Below are positions 25,972 to 34,708 of a stretch of DNA of 64,000 nt, piece by piece. Source of the stretch: CAVWDI01 sp963793095 (GTDB lineage Bacteria; Chloroflexota; Anaerolineae; Anaerolineales; UBA4823); NCBI GenBank assembly GCA_963793095.1, contig CAWBYY010000011.1:1240001-1304000 (forward strand), given 5' to 3'. The translations under genes and the position numbers were made by a program. Under the pieces are notes generated by a model that worked only from the letters and a program-made list of their open reading frames with translations, searched no databases and was not told where the DNA came from. How positions within the stretch are numbered: the stretch's first letter is position 1; each line of letters opens with the position of its first letter.

Positions 25972-28635
25972 TTAAAATATTTTAGCATTAAGCGGTAAGC
26001 CTGTACTGGTATTATTATTAGCAACCTTAAAGGTTTCTTTTTGACCTTTTGTAATAACTTTTCCTTTCCTGAACTCAATGCCGCCAAAGCCATTTAAACC
26101 AAAAAAATCCAAATCCAAATCACCATTAAGGGATGTAATGGAAACCAATTTTCCTTCTTCCTGGTTAATTATCTCGATGGTTCCATACAGATAACCATTT
26201 GACCAGAAGAATTTTCCATTTCTGGCATTGAAAGTCATATTATCTTCAACAGCTGAATATTGAAATCCTGTATAGGCCAGTATTCCCGACCAGGCAGCCA
26301 TAGCCCTGGCGTAACGGTGTCCGTACTCCCCTTCATTAAAGGGATTTCTTTTATAGCCATCATAGCGGTCCCGGATGGATCTGTAAACTTTAATACCAGC
26401 ATCTACCTGACCTTCATAGATCATATGGGCGGCAGTGCTGTATTCAAACCCGGTCATGATCTCTGTGTAATAGGGAAAGGGAAACTCCAATAAGTCTCCT
26501 CTGGGATAACTGGCCATGATCAATCCCGCTTCATTTCCAAGCCCGAAACTCCTGAAAGTATTGAAATGTTCGTTAAAGTTTTCGATGTAATTGTATTTCA
26601 TGATGCTTTTCAGGGTCGTCTGAACATGATCACGATCCAGTAAATAACCCAGTCCCGCCGTATGAGCCAGGTATTGGCCTGCCATCTGGTCTACCAGGCA
26701 ACCCTTGCCCAGCTGTCCGACCTTAGGGGTACCTTCAGGAATATGGTGTTCGTAATATTCTCCGTTGTAAAGGTTAGCATCAACCCATTTCCTTCCTTTA
26801 TCATAAAGGGTCCTGCACTCCCTTGCAAAAGCCCTGTCATTAAGGTGTAAGGCCATTTCTTCTGAGGCTCTGAGAGCTCCCAGATACCAGGCCGCCATCT
26901 GGGGATTCGGTCCCAGATAATGGATATCCATAGTATTATACTGTTTTCCTTCCATCACCCCATCCTTATCCTGGTCCCATATACCCGTCCAGGCGAAAGA
27001 CATGGCTTTCTTTATGCCGGGCCACATCATCCTGAGTTTCTCATCGTCACCGGATAGCTGCCAGTCCCTGTACATCTTTATCAGCGTACCCATCTGTCCA
27101 TCAGCTGCCCAGTGCGTAAAGCTTTTGCCTCTCATCTCAAGGGGCAGCCCCACACGTTCACTCATGCCACCCTCCTCGTTCGTTGCATGCAAAAATTCAA
27201 TTTCCCGGAATTTCATCGCCAGGTCGCCGAAAAGGAATGGCACAGTGGATTCATAGTTCCATACACGAAAACAGGTGCCAAATCCCCAACCCGGTGATTT
27301 GGAGGCGCCTATTTTGGTGCCTTTGATGCTGCCCGTTCCTTCAAATCCAAAGGGGAAACCATCAGCTGTGCGGAATACGGTCTGGCACCGCAGATTGTTC
27401 AGGTTAAATAATCCCGCTTCTTTGATCACATCTGGAATATCACTTTGAACCAGTGCATTGACAAATCTCACCGTTTCCTCTTCCAGCTGCCCCAATCCGG
27501 ATGCTGTTCTGGCGGCTACATCCCAGGCATCCCGGTAAAGTGTGGTATAATAATTACCCACAATTTCCTCCCCGCCATAACCACCTTTCTCAGCCCTCCT
27601 GGTACCCCAGGCCCTGCGGTTTGGAAAATGCCAGGTAAGCATAAACGTGACGGTCCTGCTTTCTCCCGGTTCAAGAATAGTTTTAACGGCCAGCGTTGCA
27701 GGCGGGGTTTGGATCCTGTTTTCTTCATTATCAGGATTTTCAGTGTCTCCTGGTTTGTCCGGGTGGTCAGTGAGTTCACCATCAGCGATAAAATCATCCC
27801 AGAATTCCCGGAAAGTCCAGTTCCAGCCCAGTCTGGCCCAGGATGTCCTGTAGCTTACACCTTCTGCAGCAGTTGTTGTCAGGGCCATGGTGCCCCAGTT
27901 GACGTCATTTGGGTCCACGCCTTCCGAGTACATATAAACCCCTTTCAGGCCATCTTCTTTACGGTATTCATTAAAATTCCCTTCCGGTTCTCCACTCCAG
28001 CCATCTACCCCTATATAATTTGGTACCATACCGCAAACAGCAGTCTCCACCCTATTTTTGGAATGGTTGGTCAGCACATACCGCAACACGGCCACCGGGA
28101 TGCCACTCTTATCTGCATCACCCACTACCAGTGGATTGAAGGCTTCCAATCTAACCTCTATTGGTACATCCTTGTGCCTGAAATTCACCTGGGCAAGTGG
28201 ATAGGCGACGGAAAAGATGGTCTCTTCAAACCTGGGGAAACCCGAATTAACAGCATCGGCTCCCCAATCTCCATAATATTCTCTTACAGGGACCGGGCCC
28301 TCCAGCACCCTGATCCTTGCTTCGCTTCCATATTGTTTATAATACAATGAGAAAAAGGGCCCGTTGGAGATGGTTGGTGGGACAAGTTTGAAGGCGGGCA
28401 AATAGCCAAGTGCACCCCTGTTCATCAGTTCCCAGTCCCTCAAATCCCCCCTGCCACCGAGTGAAACCGTGCCTGTGCCAATACCTCCCAGGGGCATGGC
28501 AACCTCATCGAGGTATTTTCCTTCATAGGTTTTAAGGACAGGCCATTGATCATTCCTTTCCTGGGCAATGGCTATATTGGTCAAAAAGACCAGCACAGCC
28601 AGACCATAACAGTCTTTTAAAATACTCCTTTTCAT
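25972..28635 (-). CDS. GH116 family beta-glycosidase
   Basis: An 887-residue exported enzyme of the family that includes human GBA2 and archaeal beta-glucosidase/xylosidase. The start at 28635 (MKRSILKD) gives a signal ending near AIAQ. The N-terminal beta domain shows the family signature MPLGGIGTGTVSLGGRGDLR. The alpha/alpha barrel has FRVWNYESTVPFLFG, whose Glu is the likely nucleophile, and QYNTMDIHYLGPNP, whose Asp is the likely acid/base. Typical activities are on beta-glucosides, beta-xylosides or beta-GlcNAc. It lies between a DUF1961 gene and a sulfatase gene, with gaps of 17 bases and 1 base. Confidence 0.87.
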   Translation of the reverse strand: MKRSILKDCYGLAVLVFLTNIAIAQERNDQWPVLKTYEGKYLDEVAMPLGGIGTGTVSLGGRGDLRDWELMNRGALGYLPAFKLVPPTISNGPFFSLYYKQYGSEARIRVLEGPVPVREYYGDWGADAVNSGFPRFEETIFSVAYPLAQVNFRHKDVPIEVRLEAFNPLVVGDADKSGIPVAVLRYVLTNHSKNRVETAVCGMVPNYIGVDGWSGEPEGNFNEYRKEDGLKGVYMYSEGVDPNDVNWGTMALTTTAAEGVSYRTSWARLGWNWTFREFWDDFIADGELTDHPDKPGDTENPDNEENRIQTPPATLAVKTILEPGESRTVTFMLTWHFPNRRAWGTRRAEKGGYGGEEIVGNYYTTLYRDAWDVAARTASGLGQLEEETVRFVNALVQSDIPDVIKEAGLFNLNNLRCQTVFRTADGFPFGFEGTGSIKGTKIGASKSPGWGFGTCFRVWNYESTVPFLFGDLAMKFREIEFLHATNEEGGMSERVGLPLEMRGKSFTHWAADGQMGTLIKMYRDWQLSGDDEKLRMMWPGIKKAMSFAWTGIWDQDKDGVMEGKQYNTMDIHYLGPNPQMAAWYLGALRASEEMALHLNDRAFARECRTLYDKGRKWVDANLYNGEYYEHHIPEGTPKVGQLGKGCLVDQMAGQYLAHTAGLGYLLDRDHVQTTLKSIMKYNYIENFNEHFNTFRSFGLGNEAGLIMASYPRGDLLEFPFPYYTEIMTGFEYSTAAHMIYEGQVDAGIKVYRSIRDRYDGYKRNPFNEGEYGHRYARAMAAWSGILAYTGFQYSAVEDNMTFNARNGKFFWSNGYLYGTIEIINQEEGKLVSITSLNGDLDLDFFGLNGFGGIEFRKGKVITKGQKETFKVANNNTSTGLPLNAKIF

Positions 28636-28652
28636 CTCAGAACAATAATAAA

Positions 28653-29444
28653 TCATTCCGCTAATTCAGATACACGGAAGTTTTTATAACGGGCATTCCT
28701 TGATGCCATGTGCCGCAGTCCTATGCGACCGTTTGCAATAGATGGCAGACTTGTATTCTTCCAGTGGCAGAGCATTTTTTTATCGGGACCAATGATCTCC
28801 ATGTACAGATCGTTCCCATATTTAATCACCGTGATATGATGTTTGACCCCCGGTTGAAACAGTCCCGATTCAAAATAATCAGGTGCAAGGTCCGTACCCT
28901 TCAAGCCATTGCCCAATTCAGGCATATACCTGCGCGCCCGTATGTAATCATGCTTATCAGGTTCATCGGTATTGCCGTATGCGGCATAACTGATATGATA
29001 GGTATTCATGTGATTGAAATACATGCTCATGGCCGGAACTCTCCTCATTTCTGACCATGTAAATATTTCTTCTGCAAAATCTCCCTGTCCGCTCCCTGTA
29101 GCCTGAATATAGAGGATATTCACATATTTTGTGGCAGCGTCAAGCCTTGTATATTCATACTCGATTTTTACATTCCCCCTGAAACTTTTCCTGGTCCACA
29201 ACACGGAATGACTTGAATCTTCGGCCGGGACTGGGCCCGCAAAAAACTCCATCCCCAGAGGAGCATTACAGACCCTGGCTTTCAGTCCGTCCAGCAGCCA
29301 TTTCTCATTCCAGTCTGATGTCCCATGATCAAAAAATGTTTCTTTCCAGCCGAGTTTCTGAATCTCGCTAAATGACTCCTCCTGAGCATGCAGGACTGGC
29401 ATCAGCCAAACCAGGGAGAGGGTCAGGATAAAATTCTTCATCAT
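28653..29444 (-). CDS. DUF1961 family exported protein
   Basis: A 263-residue protein with a signal peptide ending near LHAQ. The core matches DUF1961, a concanavalin-like beta-sandwich: KIEYEYTRLDAATKYVNILY, IQATGSGQGD, YFNHMNTYHISYAAYG and DYIRARRYMPE. The biochemical role of the family is not established; members recur beside glycosidases and sulfatases in polysaccharide loci. The conserved charged and aromatic residues (HISYAA, RARRY) could form an active site or a sugar-binding face. It overlaps the nucleoside-hydrolase-like gene before it by 4 bases. Confidence 0.8.
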   Translation of the reverse strand: MMKNFILTLSLVWLMPVLHAQEESFSEIQKLGWKETFFDHGTSDWNEKWLLDGLKARVCNAPLGMEFFAGPVPAEDSSHSVLWTRKSFRGNVKIEYEYTRLDAATKYVNILYIQATGSGQGDFAEEIFTWSEMRRVPAMSMYFNHMNTYHISYAAYGNTDEPDKHDYIRARRYMPELGNGLKGTDLAPDYFESGLFQPGVKHHITVIKYGNDLYMEIIGPDKKMLCHWKNTSLPSIANGRIGLRHMASRNARYKNFRVSELAE

Positions 29445-30430
29445 TTGGCTGCATCTTCAATCTTGTGAAAGAAATCCCCGAAGATGGCATCCCTGCGGAT
29501 GTGGTAAGCGGCCCGGATGAGGTGCCTTGAATCATCAAAACTAAAAGTATGCTGATCCGTAACAATGGGACTGTGGATCAGGTCCGACGGGGTCCATTCC
29601 CCGTTTATCAACCAGGCCACCGCGGTCATGTCCCACAGCACCTTGGACCAGGCATAATGGTCCTTCTCGTAATCCTTGAATATCTCCAGCAAATAGTCCC
29701 CTATGGCTCCACGTCCCTTGAGGTAGAACTCCATCTCGGGCAAAGTTGTGGCCAGGTGGGTTACCACCGGTGTGCAGGGCAATTGCATAAAAGGCACCCC
29801 GCAATCGAAGATCAACCTGGAAGCGTTCAGGTCCTGCGAAAAATTAAATTCACGGGTATTCTTCCAGTGAATGGAATTCCCGCCCAGCCAAACCACCACG
29901 ATATTATTGATGATGGAGGGCTCCATCAGGATGGCACTGGCCACATTGGTAATGGCCCCGACGGCAACCACATACAGGGGATCATCGGGACTGGCGGTTT
30001 TGGCTCTTTTGATGAGGTCAAGCGCAGCAGGGCTTTCGACAGGTTTTTCAAGGTCCTCCAGATATTCCCTGCTCCCTTTGAAAACAAATCCTTCATGGTC
30101 AATACCCAGACGATCCAGCAAACGCAGGATCTCCTCATAGCTTTTCTCCATTCCGTCTCCGGGTCCATCGGACCTTGAATTGAAAAAAGGAGCAGCATAG
30201 AGGGCTTCGACATCAAGCTTTTCCTTTGAAAGCAAGGCATAAACAACGGCGAACTGGTCATCGATCTCGTTATAGGTGTCGGTGTCCAGTACCATCCGGA
30301 CCTTGCCCTGCGGCGGGATCAGCCTGGCGATCCTTTCGGTTTCAGGGATCTTGGGAAATTCCTGACCGGAAATTTCCAATCCCCCAAACAATACGGGTAC
30401 AATAACCGGGAGTAGCATCCATTTTTTCAT
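29441..30430 (-). CDS. Exported nucleoside-hydrolase-fold protein A
   Basis: A 329-residue protein of the inosine-uridine nucleoside hydrolase (IUNH) superfamily. Starting at 30430 gives a signal peptide; the longer frame to 30469 adds thirteen residues before it. The calcium-binding motif is DTDTYNEIDDQFA (about residues 49-61), a longer form of the usual DTDPGIDD. YVVAVGAITNVASAI and VVWLGGNS are further fold markers, and LWDMTAVAWL lies where the last metal Asp is expected. Classical members are cytoplasmic ribonucleoside hydrolases. An exported pair inside a glycan operon suggests another furanoside or ribosyl substrate. Confidence 0.82.
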   Translation of the reverse strand: MKKWMLLPVIVPVLFGGLEISGQEFPKIPETERIARLIPPQGKVRMVLDTDTYNEIDDQFAVVYALLSKEKLDVEALYAAPFFNSRSDGPGDGMEKSYEEILRLLDRLGIDHEGFVFKGSREYLEDLEKPVESPAALDLIKRAKTASPDDPLYVVAVGAITNVASAILMEPSIINNIVVVWLGGNSIHWKNTREFNFSQDLNASRLIFDCGVPFMQLPCTPVVTHLATTLPEMEFYLKGRGAIGDYLLEIFKDYEKDHYAWSKVLWDMTAVAWLINGEWTPSDLIHSPIVTDQHTFSFDDSRHLIRAAYHIRRDAIFGDFFHKIEDAAK

Positions 30431-30470
30431 AATACAAGTTTTTAGATTAATGATCTGTTTATGTTTCATC

Positions 30471-31535
30471 TTATTTTTTTGCCTGATCCATGCTTACGAC
30501 TGCAACAAGCCGCTCCCTGATCCGTCCGGCCTGCTTTTCATCTACGCTGAGATAACGGTGTTTACCCTGCGGATACGGGGTGAACCTGGTCACCACATGG
30601 TGTTCCAGGTCCGGTTCATATCCCAGGAATACCTTGCCGGGAGGAGAAATGGTAAAGTAGGAAGAATCCCTTTCCACTCCAAATAACACCGAGGTCAGGT
30701 CCCACGCAGGCCTGTCGTAAGGCATGGGCTGATAGTTTTTATAGGCCTCCACAAGAGGATGGAAGTCCACACTGCTGAAATCGTTCTGAATGCTTTCTCC
30801 GGGAAATGGACATGCCCATCCAACATCAAAGGGACTGAACCATATCTCGGTCGGCCAGGATTCGAGAACTTTTGCTGCAGCTGCAGGGTCATTGAAGATA
30901 TTTGTCTCTGGGCGGGCTTCCCGGAAATTACCGGCCATCATGCTCAGGTAATCCACTTTGCGGGATACCAGCTCAAACCCGGACAATCGTGAATATTCAT
31001 CTGCTTCCGAGTCGAGCAGGCGGGCCAGGTTGGTGGACTGGCCAACGGCAATGATAACAACAGAACTATCAGGCGATTCAGAGAGCAGTTTCCGATAGAG
31101 GGCGACAGCAAGCGGAAGGTTTTGTCCATCCCGCAGGCTGCGTGCAAATACTGGCTTCCCGTCCATTTTCATCTCCACAACATGCCTGGCATATGCCGAT
31201 GTATCATGCTTCACCCCGTCGATGACGATCCCAATGGGCAAGTCAGGGTACCCATACCAGGTATTCATAACATCGATATACCTGGCAGAATATGGATGGT
31301 CTTTGCAGGACATGACAGCCATCATGTCTATCCAGCCAAGGTCCATGTAGTTATACAGCATGGCAAGGGCCAGCGCATCATCAATATCGGCACCAATATC
31401 GGTATCAAAGATCACCCTGAGCTTTTCCCCGGCATCCTGCTTTTCCAAGGAGTTGCAAGAGAACAGGATAATCGATTGGAAAAGGATCAGGGCAATGGCG
31501 ATCTGCTGCCATATAGACCCTGGATTTTTTTTCAT
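30471..31535 (-). CDS. Exported nucleoside-hydrolase-fold protein B
   Basis: A 354-residue lipoprotein of the IUNH superfamily, paralogous to its neighbour at 29441. The preferred start at 31535 (MKKNPGS) gives a signal with lipobox LFSC. The calcium site is DTDIGADIDDALALAM, closer to the classical motif than that of the neighbour. VVIIAVGQSTNLARLL and the late WDLTSVLFG Asp segment are conserved. The two proteins differ strongly outside these motifs, so they are old duplicates with probably different substrates. It follows the SSS symporter gene closely. Confidence 0.82.
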   Translation of the reverse strand: MKKNPGSIWQQIAIALILFQSIILFSCNSLEKQDAGEKLRVIFDTDIGADIDDALALAMLYNYMDLGWIDMMAVMSCKDHPYSARYIDVMNTWYGYPDLPIGIVIDGVKHDTSAYARHVVEMKMDGKPVFARSLRDGQNLPLAVALYRKLLSESPDSSVVIIAVGQSTNLARLLDSEADEYSRLSGFELVSRKVDYLSMMAGNFREARPETNIFNDPAAAAKVLESWPTEIWFSPFDVGWACPFPGESIQNDFSSVDFHPLVEAYKNYQPMPYDRPAWDLTSVLFGVERDSSYFTISPPGKVFLGYEPDLEHHVVTRFTPYPQGKHRYLSVDEKQAGRIRERLVAVVSMDQAKK

Positions 31536-31557
31536 TGACTGGCTGATCATTATCGCA

Positions 31558-33126
31558 TTACCAAAAGATGCTATAAATTACTGATAAAATCGCAATGACA
31601 ATAATGGAGCTGATATTAAATGCCGGTCCCGTATGAAAAAGTGATTTCTTCAGGGGAATGGCCTTAGGGCTGATGCCCTTTCTTTCCCAAAGGCTTATGC
31701 CAATAATAACGGCACAGAGCATCAGGAAGGAAATGCCTACGCGGTCCATAAATGCCATCTCCGGAAAAAGCAGATCGAAAGCAAATGACAAAGGTATGGT
31801 CAGTATGGCAGCCACCAGGACCGCATTGGATGTTGCCCTTTTCCAGAATAGTCCCGCCAGGAAGATGGCCACTACCCCCGGTGTCACATAACCGGTAAAA
31901 TCCTGGATGAACTGAAATGCCTGGTCCAGGTTCCTCAGCTGCGGTGCAATGATCACGGCAATGGCCAGAACAACGAGTGCAGTGATCCGGCCGGTCCGAA
32001 CCAGGATCTTTTCCGATGCATTTTTATTGATCAAAGTTTTGTATAAGTCCATCGTAAAAATCGTGGATGAGCTGTTGGTCATGGAACTCAGGGATGAAAC
32101 AATGGCTGCGATCAGGGCCGCAAAGACCAGCCCTTTCAGACCCACACCGACATAATTACTCAACAGCCAGGGGTAGGCATCATCCGGCCTTTCAATATCC
32201 GCACCAAGCACAAATGCGGCTATTCCCGGGAGGACCACCAGCAGGGGCAACAATAATTTCAGGAAACTGGCAAAAGCCATACCCCTCTGGGCTTCCCGGA
32301 TATTCCTGGCCGCCAGGGCTCGTTGTATAATGTACTGGTTGCATCCGAAATAATAGAGGTTGGCCATCCACATACCTCCTATCAGGACCCCGATGCCGGG
32401 CAGATACTTGTAGGACTCATGCCCCTTCTCCAGGATCATATCAAACTTTTCGGGGGCTGCCGCGAGCATGTTATTAAATCCGGCCACCAGGCCCTCTCCT
32501 GCTCCAATCTCACGGAGGACCAAGAAAGTGGTCACAAATCCACCAAAGATCAGGAAAGTCACCTGCACCACATCCGTCCACGCCACAGCTTTGAGACCCC
32601 CGTAAACCGAATAAAGCGCAGAGAAAAGTGCGAGTCCCAATATAGCGTAAAACAGGTTTATCCCCAGGACCGCCTTCAGCACCAGTGCACCCAGGTAAAG
32701 GACCGAAGTGAGGTTCACAAAGACATAGATCAGTAGCCAGAATAATGCCAGGCTGGTCCGGACCCGCCCGTCAAACCTTACCTCCAGGAACTGGGGCATG
32801 GTATAGATCTTCTTCTTTAAAAAAATGGGCAGAAAGAACTTGGCCACGATCAGGAGGCCCAAAGCACCGATCCATTCATAACTGGCCATCCCCAGCCCAA
32901 CTGCAAAACCTGCACCGGACATTCCGATAAACTGTTCGGCGGAGATGTTGGATGCGATCAGGGAAGCGCCAATGGCCCACCAGGGCAGGGCCCGTCCTGC
33001 CAGAAAGTAATCGGAAGATGTTTCTTCCTGTCCTTTTTTCCTGCGTGACACATACAGGCCAAGGCCAATGATCACACAGCAGTAAGCCATAAATACAGCG
33101 ATGTCAAGGCTTGAGAGATCCATCAA
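31558..33126 (-). CDS. Sodium:solute symporter (SSS family)
   Basis: A 522-residue inner-membrane transporter of the SGLT/PutP type with about 13-14 hydrophobic segments. Signatures are GRALPWWAIGASLIASNISAE at the first helix pair, YGGLKAVAWTDVVQ in the middle, and ALIAAIVSSLSSMTNSSSTIF carrying the conserved Ser residues near the second sodium site. It should import a sugar, sugar acid or related solute with Na+. It shares a 4-base overlap with the sulfatase gene before it, tying uptake to desulfation of the same glycan. It is the only clear solute importer in the 34-kb operon besides GlpF. Confidence 0.92.
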   Translation of the reverse strand: MMDLSSLDIAVFMAYCCVIIGLGLYVSRRKKGQEETSSDYFLAGRALPWWAIGASLIASNISAEQFIGMSGAGFAVGLGMASYEWIGALGLLIVAKFFLPIFLKKKIYTMPQFLEVRFDGRVRTSLALFWLLIYVFVNLTSVLYLGALVLKAVLGINLFYAILGLALFSALYSVYGGLKAVAWTDVVQVTFLIFGGFVTTFLVLREIGAGEGLVAGFNNMLAAAPEKFDMILEKGHESYKYLPGIGVLIGGMWMANLYYFGCNQYIIQRALAARNIREAQRGMAFASFLKLLLPLLVVLPGIAAFVLGADIERPDDAYPWLLSNYVGVGLKGLVFAALIAAIVSSLSSMTNSSSTIFTMDLYKTLINKNASEKILVRTGRITALVVLAIAVIIAPQLRNLDQAFQFIQDFTGYVTPGVVAIFLAGLFWKRATSNAVLVAAILTIPLSFAFDLLFPEMAFMDRVGISFLMLCAVIIGISLWERKGISPKAIPLKKSLFHTGPAFNISSIIVIAILSVIYSIFW

Positions 33127-34694
33127 TCGATTTCTTCCTTTTCAAAATCTGTGGGACTGACCCATCCGGCTTCCATTTGCTCACCCTTTTTGAAACGGTT
33201 GTAAAAATCCCTGTTTTTTTCATCGGCATAAGGATATTTATCAAATTCCTCACCCTTCCCGTACATCCGGGGATCACCTTCCGCTTTCAGTTCCTCCATG
33301 AGTTGTAGTTTTAATGCTTCCTTCACATCCTGAAAGTCTGGATGTTCGGCAAGGTTGTCCAGCAGCCAGGGATCTTCCTTGATGTTGTACAATTCTTCTG
33401 CCGGCTTCTTACCAAAATTCTGTTGCCAGAACCAGCTTTCCGCATTCAACCTCCTGTCGTTCAGGATCAATGACTTGGTCGGTGATCCGTCGGTATCCAG
33501 GTAGCCTGTTTCAGGATTTCCGGCCGGCCAGCGTTCGGGGTGGATATTCATGATATAGACATGATCCCGGTTGGCAATACCACGGGCAGGGTACCCGGCA
33601 TCATCAGGCCGTCCTACATCGGTTCGCTCCTTGCCAAAAACCATGAAATTACGACCCGGGGAAAGGAGATCCCCTTTAAGGAGGGATACCAGGCTCTGTC
33701 CTTCCATGGTTTGCATGCCACTTTCTTCGACCGGGATGCCTGCCAGCTCAAGGAAAGTAGGGGCAAAATCGGTAAAGCTTACAAATCCATCAAATATCCT
33801 CCCCGGCTGTTTTATCCCGCCTGGCCACATCATGGCCAGAGGTACCCGGTTGGCTATCATATTCGGCATGCCCTTGACCCTCGGGAAAGGCATCCCATGG
33901 TCGGAGGTGACTATCACCAGGGTATTCTTGAGCATATCTCTTTCCTCCAGCATCCTGAGCATCCTGCCGATATGGCTGTCAAAGTACTCCACTTCCATTG
34001 CGTAATCCAGCATGTCGTTCCGTACCGTATCACAGTCCGGCCAGTAAGGGGGTACCTGGTCTAGATCAGTCAGCTTTTTGCCGGCCTTACTGAAGCCGGA
34101 CCGGTACTCATAAGCCCTGTGTGGTTCCACACTGCCGTACCAGAAGCAGAAGGGTTCCCCATCTGGTTTTGAATCCAGGAAAGCTTCGAAATTTGCAGCA
34201 TAATCATTATTGCTGATGAAACCTGTCGGAGGCTCTGTTTTGTGCTCATTAAAAGCGGGGCCCAACAATTCGCGGCCTTCCCCGTCAGCTGTTTTCACAA
34301 TTCCCGGTGCCCATCCCTTCTGGGTGTGACCCACAAAATAGCCGCTCTCTATCAGGCATTCTGCATAGGTTTTGAATTTTGGAGGGAAGTAACACCAGTG
34401 GTTGGCTGCCGCCTCCAGCTGCCAGGAATTTCTTCCTGTTACGATACATGATCTGGAAGGGGCACATTTCGCATTGGGGGTAAAAGCCCTGTTGAAAAGA
34501 ATTCCCTGCTGTGCAATCCTGTCGAAGGAAGGAGTTTTTACCCAATCACATCCATAGGCCCCGGCATGCGGAAAGGATTGGTCATCTGCAATACAGAAAA
34601 GGATGTTCGGTCGTTCAGCCTCAGTGGAAGGATTTGCACATGAGGCCAACATAAGAAGAATGCCGGCTAAAACATTAATGCTTTGTCTTGTCAT
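33123..34694 (-). CDS. Heparan-N-sulfatase-like sulfatase
   Basis: A 523-residue lipoprotein sulfatase. The start at 34694 (MTRQSINV) gives a signal with lipobox LASC; a longer frame to 34736 overlaps the neighbour. The core starts with NILFCIADDQS, and the formylglycine motif is CAPSR (Cys77). TQKGWAPG, SDHGMPFPRVKG and the DDQSFPHAGAYGCDWVKTP segment resemble the sulfamidase-like (S1_8-type) branch. S1_8 enzymes are known from both heparan and ulvan degradation. It overlaps the symporter gene by 4 bases and follows another sulfatase gene by 14 bases. Confidence 0.9.
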   Translation of the reverse strand: MTRQSINVLAGILLMLASCANPSTEAERPNILFCIADDQSFPHAGAYGCDWVKTPSFDRIAQQGILFNRAFTPNAKCAPSRSCIVTGRNSWQLEAAANHWCYFPPKFKTYAECLIESGYFVGHTQKGWAPGIVKTADGEGRELLGPAFNEHKTEPPTGFISNNDYAANFEAFLDSKPDGEPFCFWYGSVEPHRAYEYRSGFSKAGKKLTDLDQVPPYWPDCDTVRNDMLDYAMEVEYFDSHIGRMLRMLEERDMLKNTLVIVTSDHGMPFPRVKGMPNMIANRVPLAMMWPGGIKQPGRIFDGFVSFTDFAPTFLELAGIPVEESGMQTMEGQSLVSLLKGDLLSPGRNFMVFGKERTDVGRPDDAGYPARGIANRDHVYIMNIHPERWPAGNPETGYLDTDGSPTKSLILNDRRLNAESWFWQQNFGKKPAEELYNIKEDPWLLDNLAEHPDFQDVKEALKLQLMEELKAEGDPRMYGKGEEFDKYPYADEKNRDFYNRFKKGEQMEAGWVSPTDFEKEEID

Positions 34695-34708
34695 GGTTGT
34701 TATATTAC

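Noticed and set aside
27445..28350. 301-codon open frame opposite the GH116 gene
   Set aside because: It lies fully antisense to a well-conserved glycosidase, has no recognisable domain and no upstream signals; it is a shadow of codon bias.
29549..30178. 209-codon frame opposite nucleoside-hydrolase-like protein A
   Set aside because: Antisense shadow; the opposite strand has the conserved calcium site and signal peptide.
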